64,000 bases of DNA from NCBI GenBank assembly GCA_902806335.1, contig CADCWG010000146.1, positions 1 through 64,000 on the forward strand, in the 5' to 3' direction. Positions within the stretch are counted from its first letter, which is position 1. Every line of letters begins with the position of its first letter. Position numbers and translations under genes: made by a program. Below the pieces are notes generated by a model. The model was not told where the DNA came from and searched no databases. It was given only the letters and a program-made list of their open reading frames with translations. This DNA is from an uncultured Thermomicrobiales bacterium (GTDB lineage: Bacteria; Chloroflexota; Chloroflexia; Thermomicrobiales; UBA6265). Positions 14,914-24,069 of this stretch are shown here, one piece after another.

Positions 14914-16689
14914 GTGGCCCGACACCCCTACATCCCCACCCCGGCGGAGCGGCGCCAGTCGCGCCGGCGCCTGGTGATTGGCGGCGCCGCCGCGGCCGGT
15001 GGGGCGGTCGGCGCGGCCGGGATCTTCGCCGCCCGACGGTTCGACGGCGATCGGCCGACCCCCACCGCTGCCCCCACCGCGCTCGCCATCCATCCGGTCG
15101 CGACCAGCACGCCGGCCACGCCCGCCAGCCCGGCCCCGGCCGAAGGGCTCGCGATCGAGCACGCGTCGGTAGCTGAATTGGGCCGGGCCCTGGACTCGCG
15201 TGACCTCTCCGTCCGCGAGCTGATCGAGGGCTGCCTCGCCCGGATCGCGGCGATGGACGGCCAGGGCCCCACGCTTGGCGCGGTCATCGAGGTCAACCCG
15301 GACGCGCTCGAGATCGCGGACGCCCGGGACCGGGAATTGGCCTCGGGGAAGCGGCGGGGACCGCTGCACGGCATCCCCGTGCTCGCCAAGGACCTCTTCG
15401 CCACCGCCGATGCCATGGCGACGACGGCCGGATCCCTGGCCCTCGTCGACAACGTTCCGGTGCGCGACGCCTTCGTGATCGACCGCCTGCGGAAGTCGGG
15501 CGCGATCGTCCTCGGCAAGACCAACATGTCGGAGTGGGGCAACTTCCGGGGGGCGAACCAGACCAGCGGCTGGAGCGCGCGGGGGGGGCAGACGCGCAAC
15601 CCCTACCAGCTCGACATGTCGCCCTGGGGGTCGAGTTCCGGGTCGGCCGTCGCCGTCTCCGCCGGGTACGCGCCGCTCGCCCTCGGCGTGGAGACGGACG
15701 GCTCGATCATCTGCCCGGCGTCCGCGTCGGCCGTGGTCGGCCTGAAGCCCACGGTCGGGCTGGTGAGCCGGTCGGGGGTCATCCCGATCTCGTTCTCCCA
15801 GGACTCGCCCGGCCCGATGACGCGCACGGTGGAGGACGCCGCCTACCTGCTGTCAGCGATCGCCGGCTTCGACCCGGAAGACCCGGCGTTCGGCGAGATC
15901 GGCTGGTCAGCGCCGTCGGCGAGCTACGCCACCTCGCCCGTCCATGCCCCCGGTGCCGTCGACTACACGCGCTACCTCGACGCCGACGGCCTCCGCGGCG
16001 CCCGCCTCGGGGTGGCCCGCAACGTCTTCTCGACCGCCGACGCGGGGGCGCTGGTCGAGGCCGCGTTTCCCACGCTCGAGGCAGCCGGCGCCACGATCGT
16101 CGACCCGGCAAACATCCCCTCGAACGGGGCCCTCGCGCCGGGGGCGTCCGAGTACGAGGTCCTGATCACCGAGTTCCCGTACGCGCTCGAGTCCTACCTC
16201 GCGACCTACACGCCCAACGGGCCGATGCTTAGCCTGGCGGACATCATCGCGTTCAATGAGGAGCACGCCGACGAGGAGCTCGTCTACTTCGACCAGGTCG
16301 TGTTCTACCGGGCCCTGGACGTCGCCTCGATCTGGGACGTCTCCTACCAGAACGCGGTCGCGAACAACATGGCGCTGGCCCGCAACCAGGGTCTCGATGC
16401 CGTCCTCGACGAGCTCGAGCTCGACGCGCTGATCGCCCCCACCACCGGCGCCCCGACGCCGATCAGCCTGGGCGGCGACGACTTCCCCGGCGCGTGCTCA
16501 CAGGTCTCGGCGATCGCCGGCTACCCGATCATCAGCGTTCCGATCGGGCACGTCGACGGTCTTCCGGTCGGCATGAGCTTCATGGGCCGCGCCTTCAGCG
16601 AGCCGCTGCTCCTCAAGCTGGCCTACGCCTTCGAGCAGGCCTATCCGGTCCGGCGTCCCCCGGAGTACCGGGAGGGGTCGTCGGCGTAG
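14914..16689 (+). CDS. Amidase-signature family protein, probably exported by Tat
   Basis: 591 residues. Residues 16-41 read SRRRLVIGG followed by an Ala/Gly-rich hydrophobic run, which is a twin-arginine-type signal. Residues 45-78 are a Thr/Pro/Ala linker. The amidase domain follows with the Ser-cisSer-Lys triad: Lys159 in GIPVLAKDLF, the cis-Ser in WGSSSGSAVAV (240-244) and nucleophile Ser264 in GVETDGSIICPAS. The [19 protein letters not shown] block is typical. Amidases of this family hydrolyse amide bonds in varied substrates, including peptides, and the closest exported relatives are peptide or aryl amidases. The substrate is not deducible. The GTG start follows GAGG at 14901. It stands alone between a repeat copy and the transporter on the other strand. 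Confidence 0.9.
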   Translation: MARHPYIPTPAERRQSRRRLVIGGAAAAGGAVGAAGIFAARRFDGDRPTPTAAPTALAIHPVATSTPATPASPAPAEGLAIEHASVAELGRALDSRDLSVRELIEGCLARIAAMDGQGPTLGAVIEVNPDALEIADARDRELASGKRRGPLHGIPVLAKDLFATADAMATTAGSLALVDNVPVRDAFVIDRLRKSGAIVLGKTNMSEWGNFRGANQTSGWSARGGQTRNPYQLDMSPWGSSSGSAVAVSAGYAPLALGVETDGSIICPASASAVVGLKPTVGLVSRSGVIPISFSQDSPGPMTRTVEDAAYLLSAIAGFDPEDPAFGEIGWSAPSASYATSPVHAPGAVDYTRYLDADGLRGARLGVARNVFSTADAGALVEAAFPTLEAAGATIVDPANIPSNGALAPGASEYEVLITEFPYALESYLATYTPNGPMLSLADIIAFNEEHADEELVYFDQVVFYRALDVASIWDVSYQNAVANNMALARNQGLDAVLDELELDALIAPTTGAPTPISLGGDDFPGACSQVSAIAGYPIISVPIGHVDGLPVGMSFMGRAFSEPLLLKLAYAFEQAYPVRRPPEYREGSSA

Positions 16690-16819
16690 CAAGGCGGCCG
16701 CCTGGTCGCCTGGCCCGACCGCGGTGGGCCGATCCCGTGGCTTTGGCAGCGGTACCGACCGGACGGGGCCTCTGATGGACAGTGGCCACGCACCATGCCA
16801 GGGCGTCCCGAGTCCGTCA

Positions 16820-16973
16820 TACCGAATCCGGCTAATCAGCGGTGGTATCGGGGGGCCAGGACGGCCCGCCCGCCCGGGGCAAGCCCCGAGGTCAGAGGCT
16901 CATTGAGGAACCCGGCTGACGCCGGCCGCGATCCCGCCGGCCGGGGCGCCGGCGATCACCCGGGTCCGGTATC
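16820..16973 (+). repeat. Dispersed palindromic repeat, copy A (near complete)
   Basis: Left end ATACCGAATCCGGCTAATC and right end GATCACCCGGGTCCGGTAT are imperfect inverted repeats of 19 nt. Inside are GCCCGGGGCAAGCCCCG (hairpin) and GAACCCGGCTGACGCCGGCC. The length, about 154 bp, matches the copies at 36357 and 39399. It fills most of the gap between the amidase and the transporter 3' ends, so it could also act as a transcription barrier. Confidence 0.65.
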
Positions 16974-17015
16974 AGTCCGTCCGGTGGTAGGTGGAGGGCC
17001 GGCGGGAGGTCTCGG

Positions 17016-18440
17016 TCAGGACGAGAGCGACCCGGCGGCGGCCGTTGGCATCGACCCAGCTTCGGGTTGGTCGGCCGCCCGACGACCGACCTCGCCGCGC
17101 CCGTCGTCGACCGGCCGGATCGCCAGGTAGGCCAGCCCGATCAGGACGAGCAGGCTGAGCACCGCCGCCGGGCGACCGAGCTGGAGCCCGTCGACGATCC
17201 CCGTCCAGAGCAGCGGCCCGAGGATCGCCGCGAACCGGCCGACCATCGCGTAGAGCCCCCAGAGCTGGCCCAGGTACCGCGGCGGCGTGAGCGCCAGCAT
17301 CAGGGGCCGGTCGGCCGCCCAGGTGCCGCCGAGTGCGACGCCGGCCACGGGCGCGACCGCCCAGAAGACGCCCTGCGGCAGGTCGAAATAGGCGACCCCC
17401 GCCGTCGCCACGAGGACGGTCGCCCAGAGCGCGAGGACCCGCGCCAGCGTCCGCCGGGGACCGATCCGGTCGACGGTGCGCCCCCAGACGAGCCCGCCCC
17501 CGATCGCGCCGAGGATGCCGACCAGGAGGACCAACCGCGCCTGCCCCTCGGTGAACCCGATCTCCTTCGTGGCGTAGATGCCCATCGTCGCGATCAGGGT
17601 GTTCGCCGCGTCGGCGTAGAAGACGTGGCCGACGAGGAACCGCGGCAGGCCAGGCACACGGCGGGCTCGCTGGGCGGTGGACCGGAGGGCGCCGAGGGCG
17701 CGCCGAACCGCCGCGCCGTTGAAGGCGGTCGCGTCTGGCCGGGGCCGCTCGCGGACGAACAGGAAGCACGGCAGCGCGAAGAGCAGGAAGAGCAGCGCCG
17801 TCAGCCGGAACACCGTCGGCTTGGCGTCCTCGTCGGCCGCGAGCACGACGGCGCCCGCCCCGAGACCGATCAGGGAGCCGAGGTAGCCGACGGCCACGCC
17901 GATGCCCCCGATCCGGCCGCGGGTCTCGGGCGTGCTGACCGACGGCAGGAGGGCGTCGTAGAAGATCAGGCCGGCCTGGAAGAAGTAGTTGGCAGCGGCG
18001 AACAGGACAAGCGAGACCCGCAGCCCGCCGAGCCCGAGTAGCGCCGTGAAGCCGCAGCAGGCCAGGGTCGTCACGACGAGCAGCGGCAGCCGCCGGGGAA
18101 CCTGGTCGGAGAGCGCGCCGAGCAGGGGCGCCGTGAGGAACATCAGGGCCATCGAGGCGCTGTTCGCGATCAGGTAGTCGCCGTCGCGCCCGCCCTTGTC
18201 GTTGACGACCCAGAGCGAGAAGTAGAACGAGACGATGTTCAGCGAGAAGATCGTGTTCGCCAGGTCGTAGAGCACCCAGCCCACCACGGACCGGCGCGGG
18301 GCCGGCGTGTCCTCTCCGGTCGGAGCGGCGGGGTCCGCCCCGTAGGCATCGTCCCGGCCCGGGCCCGAGCCGGGTCCACGGTCCTGACCGTCGGCATGGT
18401 GGGCCGCGTCGCCCCGCGCGGCATGGGTGGGGTCGGGCAT
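17016..18440 (-). CDS. MFS transporter of the UMF1/Atg22-like family
   Basis: 474 residues. After a 45-residue Asp/Ala/Gly-rich cytoplasmic leader comes SVVGWVLYDLANTIFSLNIVSFYFSLWV, quoted here as VGWVLYDLANTIFSLN and FYFSLWV. That first helix, with the WxLYDxANT signature, is diagnostic of UMF1-type major facilitators. About twelve hydrophobic segments follow. The cytoplasmic loop LSDQVPRRLP is a version of the MFS motif between helices 2 and 3, and a second such loop is RTVDRIGPRRTLAR. Fungal relatives (Atg22) export amino acids from vacuoles; the bacterial substrates are unknown. The ATG at 18440 begins the conserved protein, and downstream lies repeat copy A. Confidence 0.9.
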   Translation of the reverse strand: MPDPTHAARGDAAHHADGQDRGPGSGPGRDDAYGADPAAPTGEDTPAPRRSVVGWVLYDLANTIFSLNIVSFYFSLWVVNDKGGRDGDYLIANSASMALMFLTAPLLGALSDQVPRRLPLLVVTTLACCGFTALLGLGGLRVSLVLFAAANYFFQAGLIFYDALLPSVSTPETRGRIGGIGVAVGYLGSLIGLGAGAVVLAADEDAKPTVFRLTALLFLLFALPCFLFVRERPRPDATAFNGAAVRRALGALRSTAQRARRVPGLPRFLVGHVFYADAANTLIATMGIYATKEIGFTEGQARLVLLVGILGAIGGGLVWGRTVDRIGPRRTLARVLALWATVLVATAGVAYFDLPQGVFWAVAPVAGVALGGTWAADRPLMLALTPPRYLGQLWGLYAMVGRFAAILGPLLWTGIVDGLQLGRPAAVLSLLVLIGLAYLAIRPVDDGRGEVGRRAADQPEAGSMPTAAAGSLSS

Positions 18441-19144
18441 CGTGGGCCAGTACCTCCAACGGCGAACCTCGCCGACGACCGACCGCCGGAGCGACGAGCG
18501 CGCGACGTCCCCGCGGGGGGCGCGATCCCGCCACGGTCAGCCAGGACGCGAGACGCCGCGACGGGCTGCCGTTGCCGCCAATGGCGTCGACACTTTAGCC
18601 GAGGAGCGATCACGGCGAGACGTGGCTTCCGCGGCCCGTGGATCCGGGTCTTCCACCCGGCGCGCCCCGCGCCGAGGAACGGTCATCGCCGCCCAGGTCG
18701 CCCGCTGGCTGCGCCGTGCCGCAACAGAGGAGACGTGCGCACCCCTCCGTCGGCGTGGCCCGCCGTGGCGAGCAACGCGCGGGCGCTCGCCCGGGTGGCG
18801 CCGGCGCGACCAGGGCCGAGAGGGGCACGACGGCCCTCCCGACCAAGCGTGGAGCGCAGCTCGCCGGCAGAGAATCGCGCGTGGTCCAGGTGATCGCCTG
18901 GGGCTGCGCTCGACCGGCCCGAACCCGGCTTGAGCCGGCTTCGTCCCTGAGCGCGGTGCTTTCCCCAGCGGGCCCGGTCCCCGGCAAGCCCACACACCAC
19001 CGCACAGGCGGACCCCGTGGCTGCCTCAGGGTCCACCGCGACTCCGCACGAGCGCCGCACCGGACGTCGACCCAGCGCACCCGCTGCCCCCGAGACCGGC
19101 GATCGCTCCCCCGCGCGGACCGAGACGAGCCACCGCGCACGGAC
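18441..19144. other. Long intergenic gap, mostly unassigned
   Basis: 704 nt between the start of the UMF1-type transporter and the stop of the B3/4-domain gene. It contains one partial dispersed repeat (18915-18960). Several short frames cross it on both strands but have Arg/Pro/Ala-heavy composition typical of random GC-rich DNA. No RNA gene was recognised. Confidence 0.5.
18915..18960 (-). repeat. Dispersed palindromic repeat, copy D (core only)
   Basis: CGGCCCGAACCCGGCTTGAG and GCCGGCTTCGTCCCTGAGC form, on the minus strand, the core GCTCAGGGACGAAGCCGGCT plus TCAAGCCGGGTTCG. This is the same internal unit as at 54613-54640. Terminal repeats are not recognisable, so it is a remnant. Confidence 0.45.
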
Positions 19145-19819
19145 CTACGGGACGACGGCCCGGAAGACCACCGCGGCGCCCGGGGCCGGGAGGCGGACCA
19201 TGCGCTCCAGCTCTGCGAGGTGGTCCTCCATCGCGGCCGCCCCGACGCCAGGCGGGCCGTAGGCCGTGAACAGGAGCCGCCCCGTCGCCGGACCGAGGGC
19301 GCCGCGGGCCGCGGGACCGGTGACCACCGCGGCCAGCACGCCGTCCGCGTCGGCCAGGCAGAGGTCGTCGGGTTTGGCCGTCGCCTCCCCGCCGCCGAGC
19401 CGCGGGTAGCGGTCCTCATCGGCGCCCGCGCCGCGCCGGAGCTGGAGGGGCGGCGCCAGCGCGTCCCGGTCGTGCCCGGCGGTCAGGATCAGGGTTCGCA
19501 GCTCGGCGAGGAACATCGCGTCGACGAGCGCCCCCCGATCCGGGAGACCCCTCCCCTTGAGGACGATCGATTCGAGCTGCATGCCGACGTGGTAGCGCTG
19601 GCCGTATCGCCGGTAGTAGGCGGCGTAGGACGGGAGCGGCGGCGTCGCCCGGATCGCGTCCGCGGGCTGCCCACCGAAGCGGGCGGTCAGATCGTCGACG
19701 AGGGCGGCCTTCGCCGGGCCGAGTCTCTCCGCGTCCGCTCCGGCCAGCCCGTCGAGTGCCAGGACACCGACCACCGAGCCGGGATGGCCCGCGTCCCAGT
19801 CCGCCGTCCGCTCGATCAT
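19145..19819 (-). CDS. B3/4 domain-containing protein (PheRS-beta-like tRNA-editing fold)
   Basis: 224 residues from the ATG at 19819, which has AGGGAG upstream. The middle of the protein reads LPSYAAYYRRYGQRYHVGMQLESIVLKGRGLP, quoted in part as YYRRYGQRYHVGMQLESI and LKGRGLPD. It continues with AMFLAELRTLILTAGHD. This pattern, with the K-G-R and aghD motifs, is that of stand-alone B3/4 domains, the fold used for editing in the phenylalanyl-tRNA synthetase beta subunit. Free-standing versions have no firmly assigned role; tRNA or amino-acid binding is likely. A late block RLLFTAYGPPGVG and a short helix complete the protein. The next gene upstream starts 463 nt away and its stop lies 46 nt from this start, so the two may be an operon. 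Confidence 0.75.
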   Translation of the reverse strand: MIERTADWDAGHPGSVVGVLALDGLAGADAERLGPAKAALVDDLTARFGGQPADAIRATPPLPSYAAYYRRYGQRYHVGMQLESIVLKGRGLPDRGALVDAMFLAELRTLILTAGHDRDALAPPLQLRRGAGADEDRYPRLGGGEATAKPDDLCLADADGVLAAVVTGPAARGALGPATGRLLFTAYGPPGVGAAAMEDHLAELERMVRLPAPGAAVVFRAVVP

Positions 19820-19865
19820 CGAGGCTCCCTTGTCCGAGGGGGTCCGTCGCCGGTGGGCGCCGCGG

Positions 19866-20282
19866 TTACCGACCGGCGCCGGCGACATCGAGCCCGATCA
19901 GGTGCTCAAGGTGGGAGAGGAGGTCGTCCAGCGTCGCCCCCGCCGCCGCGTTGACGACGATCCGCTCGACCCGGTCGGTGCGGGTCGAGACCAGGATGAT
20001 CCCGAGCAGCCGCGCATCGCCCCGGTCGCCTGGTCCCGGCCACGGCCGGTCGTAGACCTCCACGGCGGCCAGCGCATCGTCGTAGACGCCGCCCCTGGTG
20101 ACGCCTTCCCGCTCGCTGCTCCGCCCGACGGCGTAGAAGAGGTCCGGCGGGAGCGGGATCGCCACCTCGTGCATCTCGAGCAGACCGGGCGCACCGACCG
20201 GGCCCGTCGGCTCCGGCTCCCGGCCGCCGCGGACGGCGTCGTCCCCGCCGGGACCGGTTGGATTCCCCGAGGGCGGGACCAT
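19866..20282 (-). CDS. Hypothetical protein, upstream partner of the B3/4 gene
   Basis: 138 residues from the ATG at 20282, with GAGG 6 nt upstream; an internal ATG at 20174 (MHEVAIPLPPDLFYAVG) is an alternative that would remove the low-complexity leader. The conserved-looking part contains EVYDRPWPGPGDRGDARLLG, then IILVSTRTDRVERIVVNAAAG and DDLLSHLEHLIGLD, a small alpha/beta domain. I do not recognise the family. It ends 46 nt before the B3/4 gene on the same strand, suggesting co-transcription. Confidence 0.55.
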   Translation of the reverse strand: MVPPSGNPTGPGGDDAVRGGREPEPTGPVGAPGLLEMHEVAIPLPPDLFYAVGRSSEREGVTRGGVYDDALAAVEVYDRPWPGPGDRGDARLLGIILVSTRTDRVERIVVNAAAGATLDDLLSHLEHLIGLDVAGAGR

Positions 20283-20486
20283 AGTGCCTCGTCTCCGGTG
20301 GGATCCCCGCATCGCGCGGCCGCCGCGAGAGCGTCGGTCGCGATCGGGCAGGACAACAGGCCGGCCCAGGCGACGCGAAAGCGCGTCCGCCGCGACCGGC
20401 CCGCGTCGTCATGTACCGGACGTTCAAGCTGACGACGCCGGCCATGACCGTCGACGGGCACGTTCGGGGCCGGTGAGCCGTGCACG

Positions 20487-20528
20487 AGAGCGGGGCGACC
20501 GGGTAACAGCACCCGGTCGCCCCGCTCT
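20487..20528 (-). terminator. Hairpin terminator of the DEAD-box helicase gene
   Basis: A perfect 18-bp stem: AGAGCGGGGCGACCGGGT at 20487-20504 pairs with 20511-20528 around the 6-nt loop AACAGC. It begins 6 nt past the helicase stop on the minus strand. There is no T-run after it, so termination may need Rho or pausing. Confidence 0.6.
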
Positions 20529-20533
20529 GACGT

Positions 20534-23500
20534 CTAGTCCTGGCTCGGGACCCCGCCGTCGCGGACGGGCGGCCGCGCCGGTCGGTCGTTCCGGTCGAAG
20601 GACCGGCCGCCGCCCCCGGAACCGCCCTCGCGGCGCGGGCCGCCGAAGCTTCGGCGCGGACCGTCGTCCCGACGGAAGCTCGAATACCCACCCCGGTCGT
20701 CGCGCGGAGGTCCGGACGGACCCCGGTCCCGGTCGAACCGCGGCGGGCCGGAGCGGTCGAAGCGCGGCGGGCCGCCGCGGTCGAAGCGGTCGTCTTCCCG
20801 CCGCGGGGGACCGGAGCCCGCATCCCGCGGTCCGCGGAACCCGCCGCCACCGCGGTCACCGCGGAACCCGCCGTCGCCGCCGCGGAACCCGCCGCGGTCG
20901 CCCCGGAACCCGCCGGGTCCACCGCGGGCGCCGCCGTCGCCCCCGCGGAAGCCACCGTCTCGGCCGCCGTCGCCGCGCGGCTGGAAGTCACGGGCCGGAG
21001 GACCCTCCGGCTGGCCGGCGCCGGCCTGGGCCACCTCGGCGTGGACCGGGCGCCCCTTGATCTTGGCGTTACCCAGCGCCGTGATCACCCGCTCGACGAA
21101 CTCGGTCGGCACGTCGACGAAGGTGTAGGCGTCGAGGATGTCGATCGCGCCGATCGCGCGCCCGGGGATGCGGGCCTCGTTGGCGATCGCGCCGACGATG
21201 TCCTGCGGGCGGACCATCTGCTGGCGGCCGACGTTCAGGAAGAGCCGGGTCATCCCGGTCTCGCCCCGACCACGGTCCGCCACGCTGAAGGTGGCGAGGT
21301 CGTCTTCCTGCACGTTCTCCGGCGCGCTGCGGCCGGTCTCGTCGGCGTACAGCTTGAGCACCGCCGCCGCGACCTCGAGGACGTCGCGCTCGTCGGCCAG
21401 GTCCTCGATGACCTGCCGGTACGGGGACACGCCGGTGGCGTCCTTGAGGGCCTCTTCGATCTGGCCCTTCATCGCCTCGCGTCGCCGCTCCGCGACGTCG
21501 GCGAGGGTCGGCAGGCGGCGGATCTCGATCTTGGCCCGGACGATCCGCTCGATCTGCCGCAGCCAGCGGGTCTCCTTCGGCGTGATCAGCGTGATCGCGT
21601 CGCCCCGCCGCCCGGCGCGGCCGGTCCGGCCGACCCGGTGGACGTAGGCCTCGGCGCTCTCGGGGATGTCGAAGTTGATGACGTGGCTGACGTCGGGGAT
21701 GTCGAGACCCCGCGCCGCGACGTCGGTGGCGATCAGCACGTCGGCCTGGGCGCCGCGGAACCGCCGCATGACGCGGTCCCGCTGCGGCTGCGAGAGGTCG
21801 CCGTGCAGCGTCTCCACCGCGTAGCCGCGGGCCAGCAGCGCCTCGCCGAGCTCGTCCACCGCGTGCTTGGTGCGGCAGAAGATCATCGTGCTCGTCGGCT
21901 CCTCGGCGTCGAGGATCCGGGTCAGCGCGTCGGTCTTGCGGGAGCGCGGCACCTCGTAGGCGGTCTGCCGCGTCTCGGCGACCGTCATCTGCTTGCTGGC
22001 GACGGTGACCCGCCGCGGGTCGCGCATGTGGTGCCGGGCGAGCTCGACGATCCGCGGCGGCATGGTCGCGGAGAAGAGCGCCGTCTGGCGCTCGGTCGGC
22101 ACCTGCTCGAGGATCCACTCGATGTCGTCGATGAACCCCATGTCGAGCATCTCGTCCGCCTCGTCGAGGACGAAGAAGCGGGTCGACGCGAGGTTCAGCG
22201 TGCCGCGCCGCATGTGGTCCATAACGCGGCCGGGGGTCCCGACCACGATCTGGACGCCGCGCTGGAGGCCTCGGAACTGGCGCTCGTAGGGCTGGCCGCC
22301 GTAGATCGGCAGCGTCTCGACCTCCTTGTGGCGGCCGTACTTGTGGAGCGCCTCGGAGACCTGGATCGCCAACTCCCGGGTCGGGCAGAGGATCAGCGCC
22401 TGGACGGTCCGGTCGCGGGGATCGATCGACTCGATGATCGGCAGCCCGTAGGCGGCCGTCTTGCCCGACCCGGTCTGGGCCTGGGCGATGACGTCGACCC
22501 CCTCGAGCAGCACCGGGATCGTCCCGAGCTGGATCGGGGTCGGCTCCTCGTAGCCGACGTCCCGGATCGACCGCAGCAGCGCTCCGCTGAGGCCGAGGTC
22601 CTCGAAGGTCGGTGTCGCCTCGTCGTCGACCGGAGCGGCGGCGAGGGCCGCCGCCCGCTCGGTCACCTGGCGGTCGTCCGCGGTCGGCCGGTCCGGGCGA
22701 TCGTCCCGGGTCGGCCGGCCCTCGCGGTCGTCCCCGCGCCGCGGCTCGAACGCCCGTCGCTGGTCGTCGGCGGCGGCACGCGGCAGGTCTCGCTCCCGCC
22801 GCTGGTCGCGCCGGTCGCCCCGCTCGGGGGCAGCGGTCGTCTCGGCGCGGCCAAACGCGGTGTCGCGCTCAGCCGGCGCGGCACGGTCGAACGGCGCCTC
22901 CGGGGCGGGCTCGGCGACCGGCTCGACCGCGGCCGGCGCCGCGGCGGCGAGATCGTCCCGCTCCGCCAGGTCCTTGCTCGGCGCCACGTCGGCAACCGAG
23001 ACGGCCGGCTCGTCGGGCAGGGTCGGGCGGGCGGCGGCGAGCGCCTCGTCGACGCTCCCGGCCGTCGCCTCACCGTTCGGCGCGGTGGCCCCGTCGGTCT
23101 GGGTCGCCGCCCCGGCGGCACCGGCCGTCAGCCGCATCGGACGCTTGGGGCGCACGACACGGGCGGTCCGGACACGCACGGGGGTGCGGACGGCGGGCAC
23201 GCCCGTCGTCGCATCCGCCGGCTCGGCCATCGCGTCCGCCACCGGCGCCGCCTCCGCGACGGGTTCGGCCAGGGCGGGCTCACTCGGAACCGGCGCGGGC
23301 GAATCGGCCGTCTCGACGGCCTCCGCGGCCAGCGCATCGGCGTCGCCCGTCACAGGGGCCGTGATCGCCTCCTCGCCGGTGCCATTCGGGGCGGCCTCGA
23401 CGACCGCTTCCAGGTCCCGCGCGGGCACACCGGTCGCGGCCGCGCCGTCCTCGTCGGGGGCGGTCGGCGCGCGGTCTTCGGCCGAGAGCGGCGCCACCTC

Positions 23501-23656
23501 GGCGGCGGCCAGGGCCGTATCGTCGAGGGGCGTCGTCGGATCCGTCAGGGACGCGCCGTCCTGCTGGACGCCGTCGCCATCGACGGCCGGCGCCTCGTCG
23601 GCACTCGTTCGCTTCGTCGTCTTGGACCGGCCGGAGCCGGAAGTGGTCGATGCCAT
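20534..23656 (-). CDS. deaD: DEAD-box RNA helicase with DbpA-type RNA-binding domain and RGG tail
   Basis: 1040 residues from the ATG at 23656, far longer than usual (about 550-650). Residues 1-345 are a disordered Ala/Glu/Asp-rich region. Residues 348-760 are the helicase: Q motif near 374, Walker A AQTGSGKT at 393-400, PTRELA at 425-430, LDEADE at 497-502, SAT at 529-531, and motif VI HRVGRTGRAGR at 673-683. Residues 803-876 (RLFLNVGRQQMVRPQDIVGAI onward) form the RRM-like DbpA domain. Residues 880-1040 are an RGG-type tail of FRGGDGG-like repeats that binds RNA without sequence preference. The family unwinds structured RNA in ribosome assembly and cold adaptation, as with E. coli DeaD/CsdA. 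A hairpin terminator lies 6 nt after the stop. Confidence 0.95.
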   Translation of the reverse strand: MASTTSGSGRSKTTKRTSADEAPAVDGDGVQQDGASLTDPTTPLDDTALAAAEVAPLSAEDRAPTAPDEDGAAATGVPARDLEAVVEAAPNGTGEEAITAPVTGDADALAAEAVETADSPAPVPSEPALAEPVAEAAPVADAMAEPADATTGVPAVRTPVRVRTARVVRPKRPMRLTAGAAGAATQTDGATAPNGEATAGSVDEALAAARPTLPDEPAVSVADVAPSKDLAERDDLAAAAPAAVEPVAEPAPEAPFDRAAPAERDTAFGRAETTAAPERGDRRDQRRERDLPRAAADDQRRAFEPRRGDDREGRPTRDDRPDRPTADDRQVTERAAALAAAPVDDEATPTFEDLGLSGALLRSIRDVGYEEPTPIQLGTIPVLLEGVDVIAQAQTGSGKTAAYGLPIIESIDPRDRTVQALILCPTRELAIQVSEALHKYGRHKEVETLPIYGGQPYERQFRGLQRGVQIVVGTPGRVMDHMRRGTLNLASTRFFVLDEADEMLDMGFIDDIEWILEQVPTERQTALFSATMPPRIVELARHHMRDPRRVTVASKQMTVAETRQTAYEVPRSRKTDALTRILDAEEPTSTMIFCRTKHAVDELGEALLARGYAVETLHGDLSQPQRDRVMRRFRGAQADVLIATDVAARGLDIPDVSHVINFDIPESAEAYVHRVGRTGRAGRRGDAITLITPKETRWLRQIERIVRAKIEIRRLPTLADVAERRREAMKGQIEEALKDATGVSPYRQVIEDLADERDVLEVAAAVLKLYADETGRSAPENVQEDDLATFSVADRGRGETGMTRLFLNVGRQQMVRPQDIVGAIANEARIPGRAIGAIDILDAYTFVDVPTEFVERVITALGNAKIKGRPVHAEVAQAGAGQPEGPPARDFQPRGDGGRDGGFRGGDGGARGGPGGFRGDRGGFRGGDGGFRGDRGGGGFRGPRDAGSGPPRREDDRFDRGGPPRFDRSGPPRFDRDRGPSGPPRDDRGGYSSFRRDDGPRRSFGGPRREGGSGGGGRSFDRNDRPARPPVRDGGVPSQD

Positions 23657-24069
23657 GGGAAACCTCGTTCCGTCGGAGAGGGCGCCGGTGCGGGCCGGGA
23701 AGAGGCGCACCCATCCCCCCAGAGCGAGGGACTCGGCGAAACCCGGCGTGAAGGGGGCGGGCGCCATCGCGCCGGGCCCCACCGCCTCGCGGCGTTGACC
23801 GACCGTCGACCGCTCACGGCCCGACGGTGTCCACACGGCGCGCGGGCGACGGCAGGCCGCGCCCGCGACCCGCCGAACCGCATCCGCACATGCTGTACCG
23901 GAAGGGAAGCGTTCGGGGACCGCAGCGGGGGCCGACACGAGACCAGGGGCACATGCAGAAGTTCGCGAAGTGTACCACGGTTATGTCGGGCGCCCGCCGG
24001 GCCCGGCCCGGATGGTAGATTCTCCCGAGCGCGGTGGGGGAGCCATCGCCACGGCAGAGGGGGAGCTCC
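23657..24069. promoter_or_regulatory. Divergent promoter region between helicase and malic enzyme genes
   Basis: 413 nt containing a lower-GC segment at about 23955-24025. On the plus strand TGG-TAGATT at 24013-24021 is a good extended -10 for the malic enzyme gene, about 50 nt before its TTG start. On the minus strand TACACT (AGTGTA at 23969-23974) is a possible -10 for the helicase, which would give a 5' leader of about 300 nt, in keeping with long leaders of cold-shock helicase mRNAs. No -35 match is good on either side. Confidence 0.35.

Noticed and set aside
20820-20990. Repeated CGCGGAACCCGCCG-like units
   Set aside because: They encode the FRGGDGG repeats of the helicase RGG tail and are not a separate DNA element.
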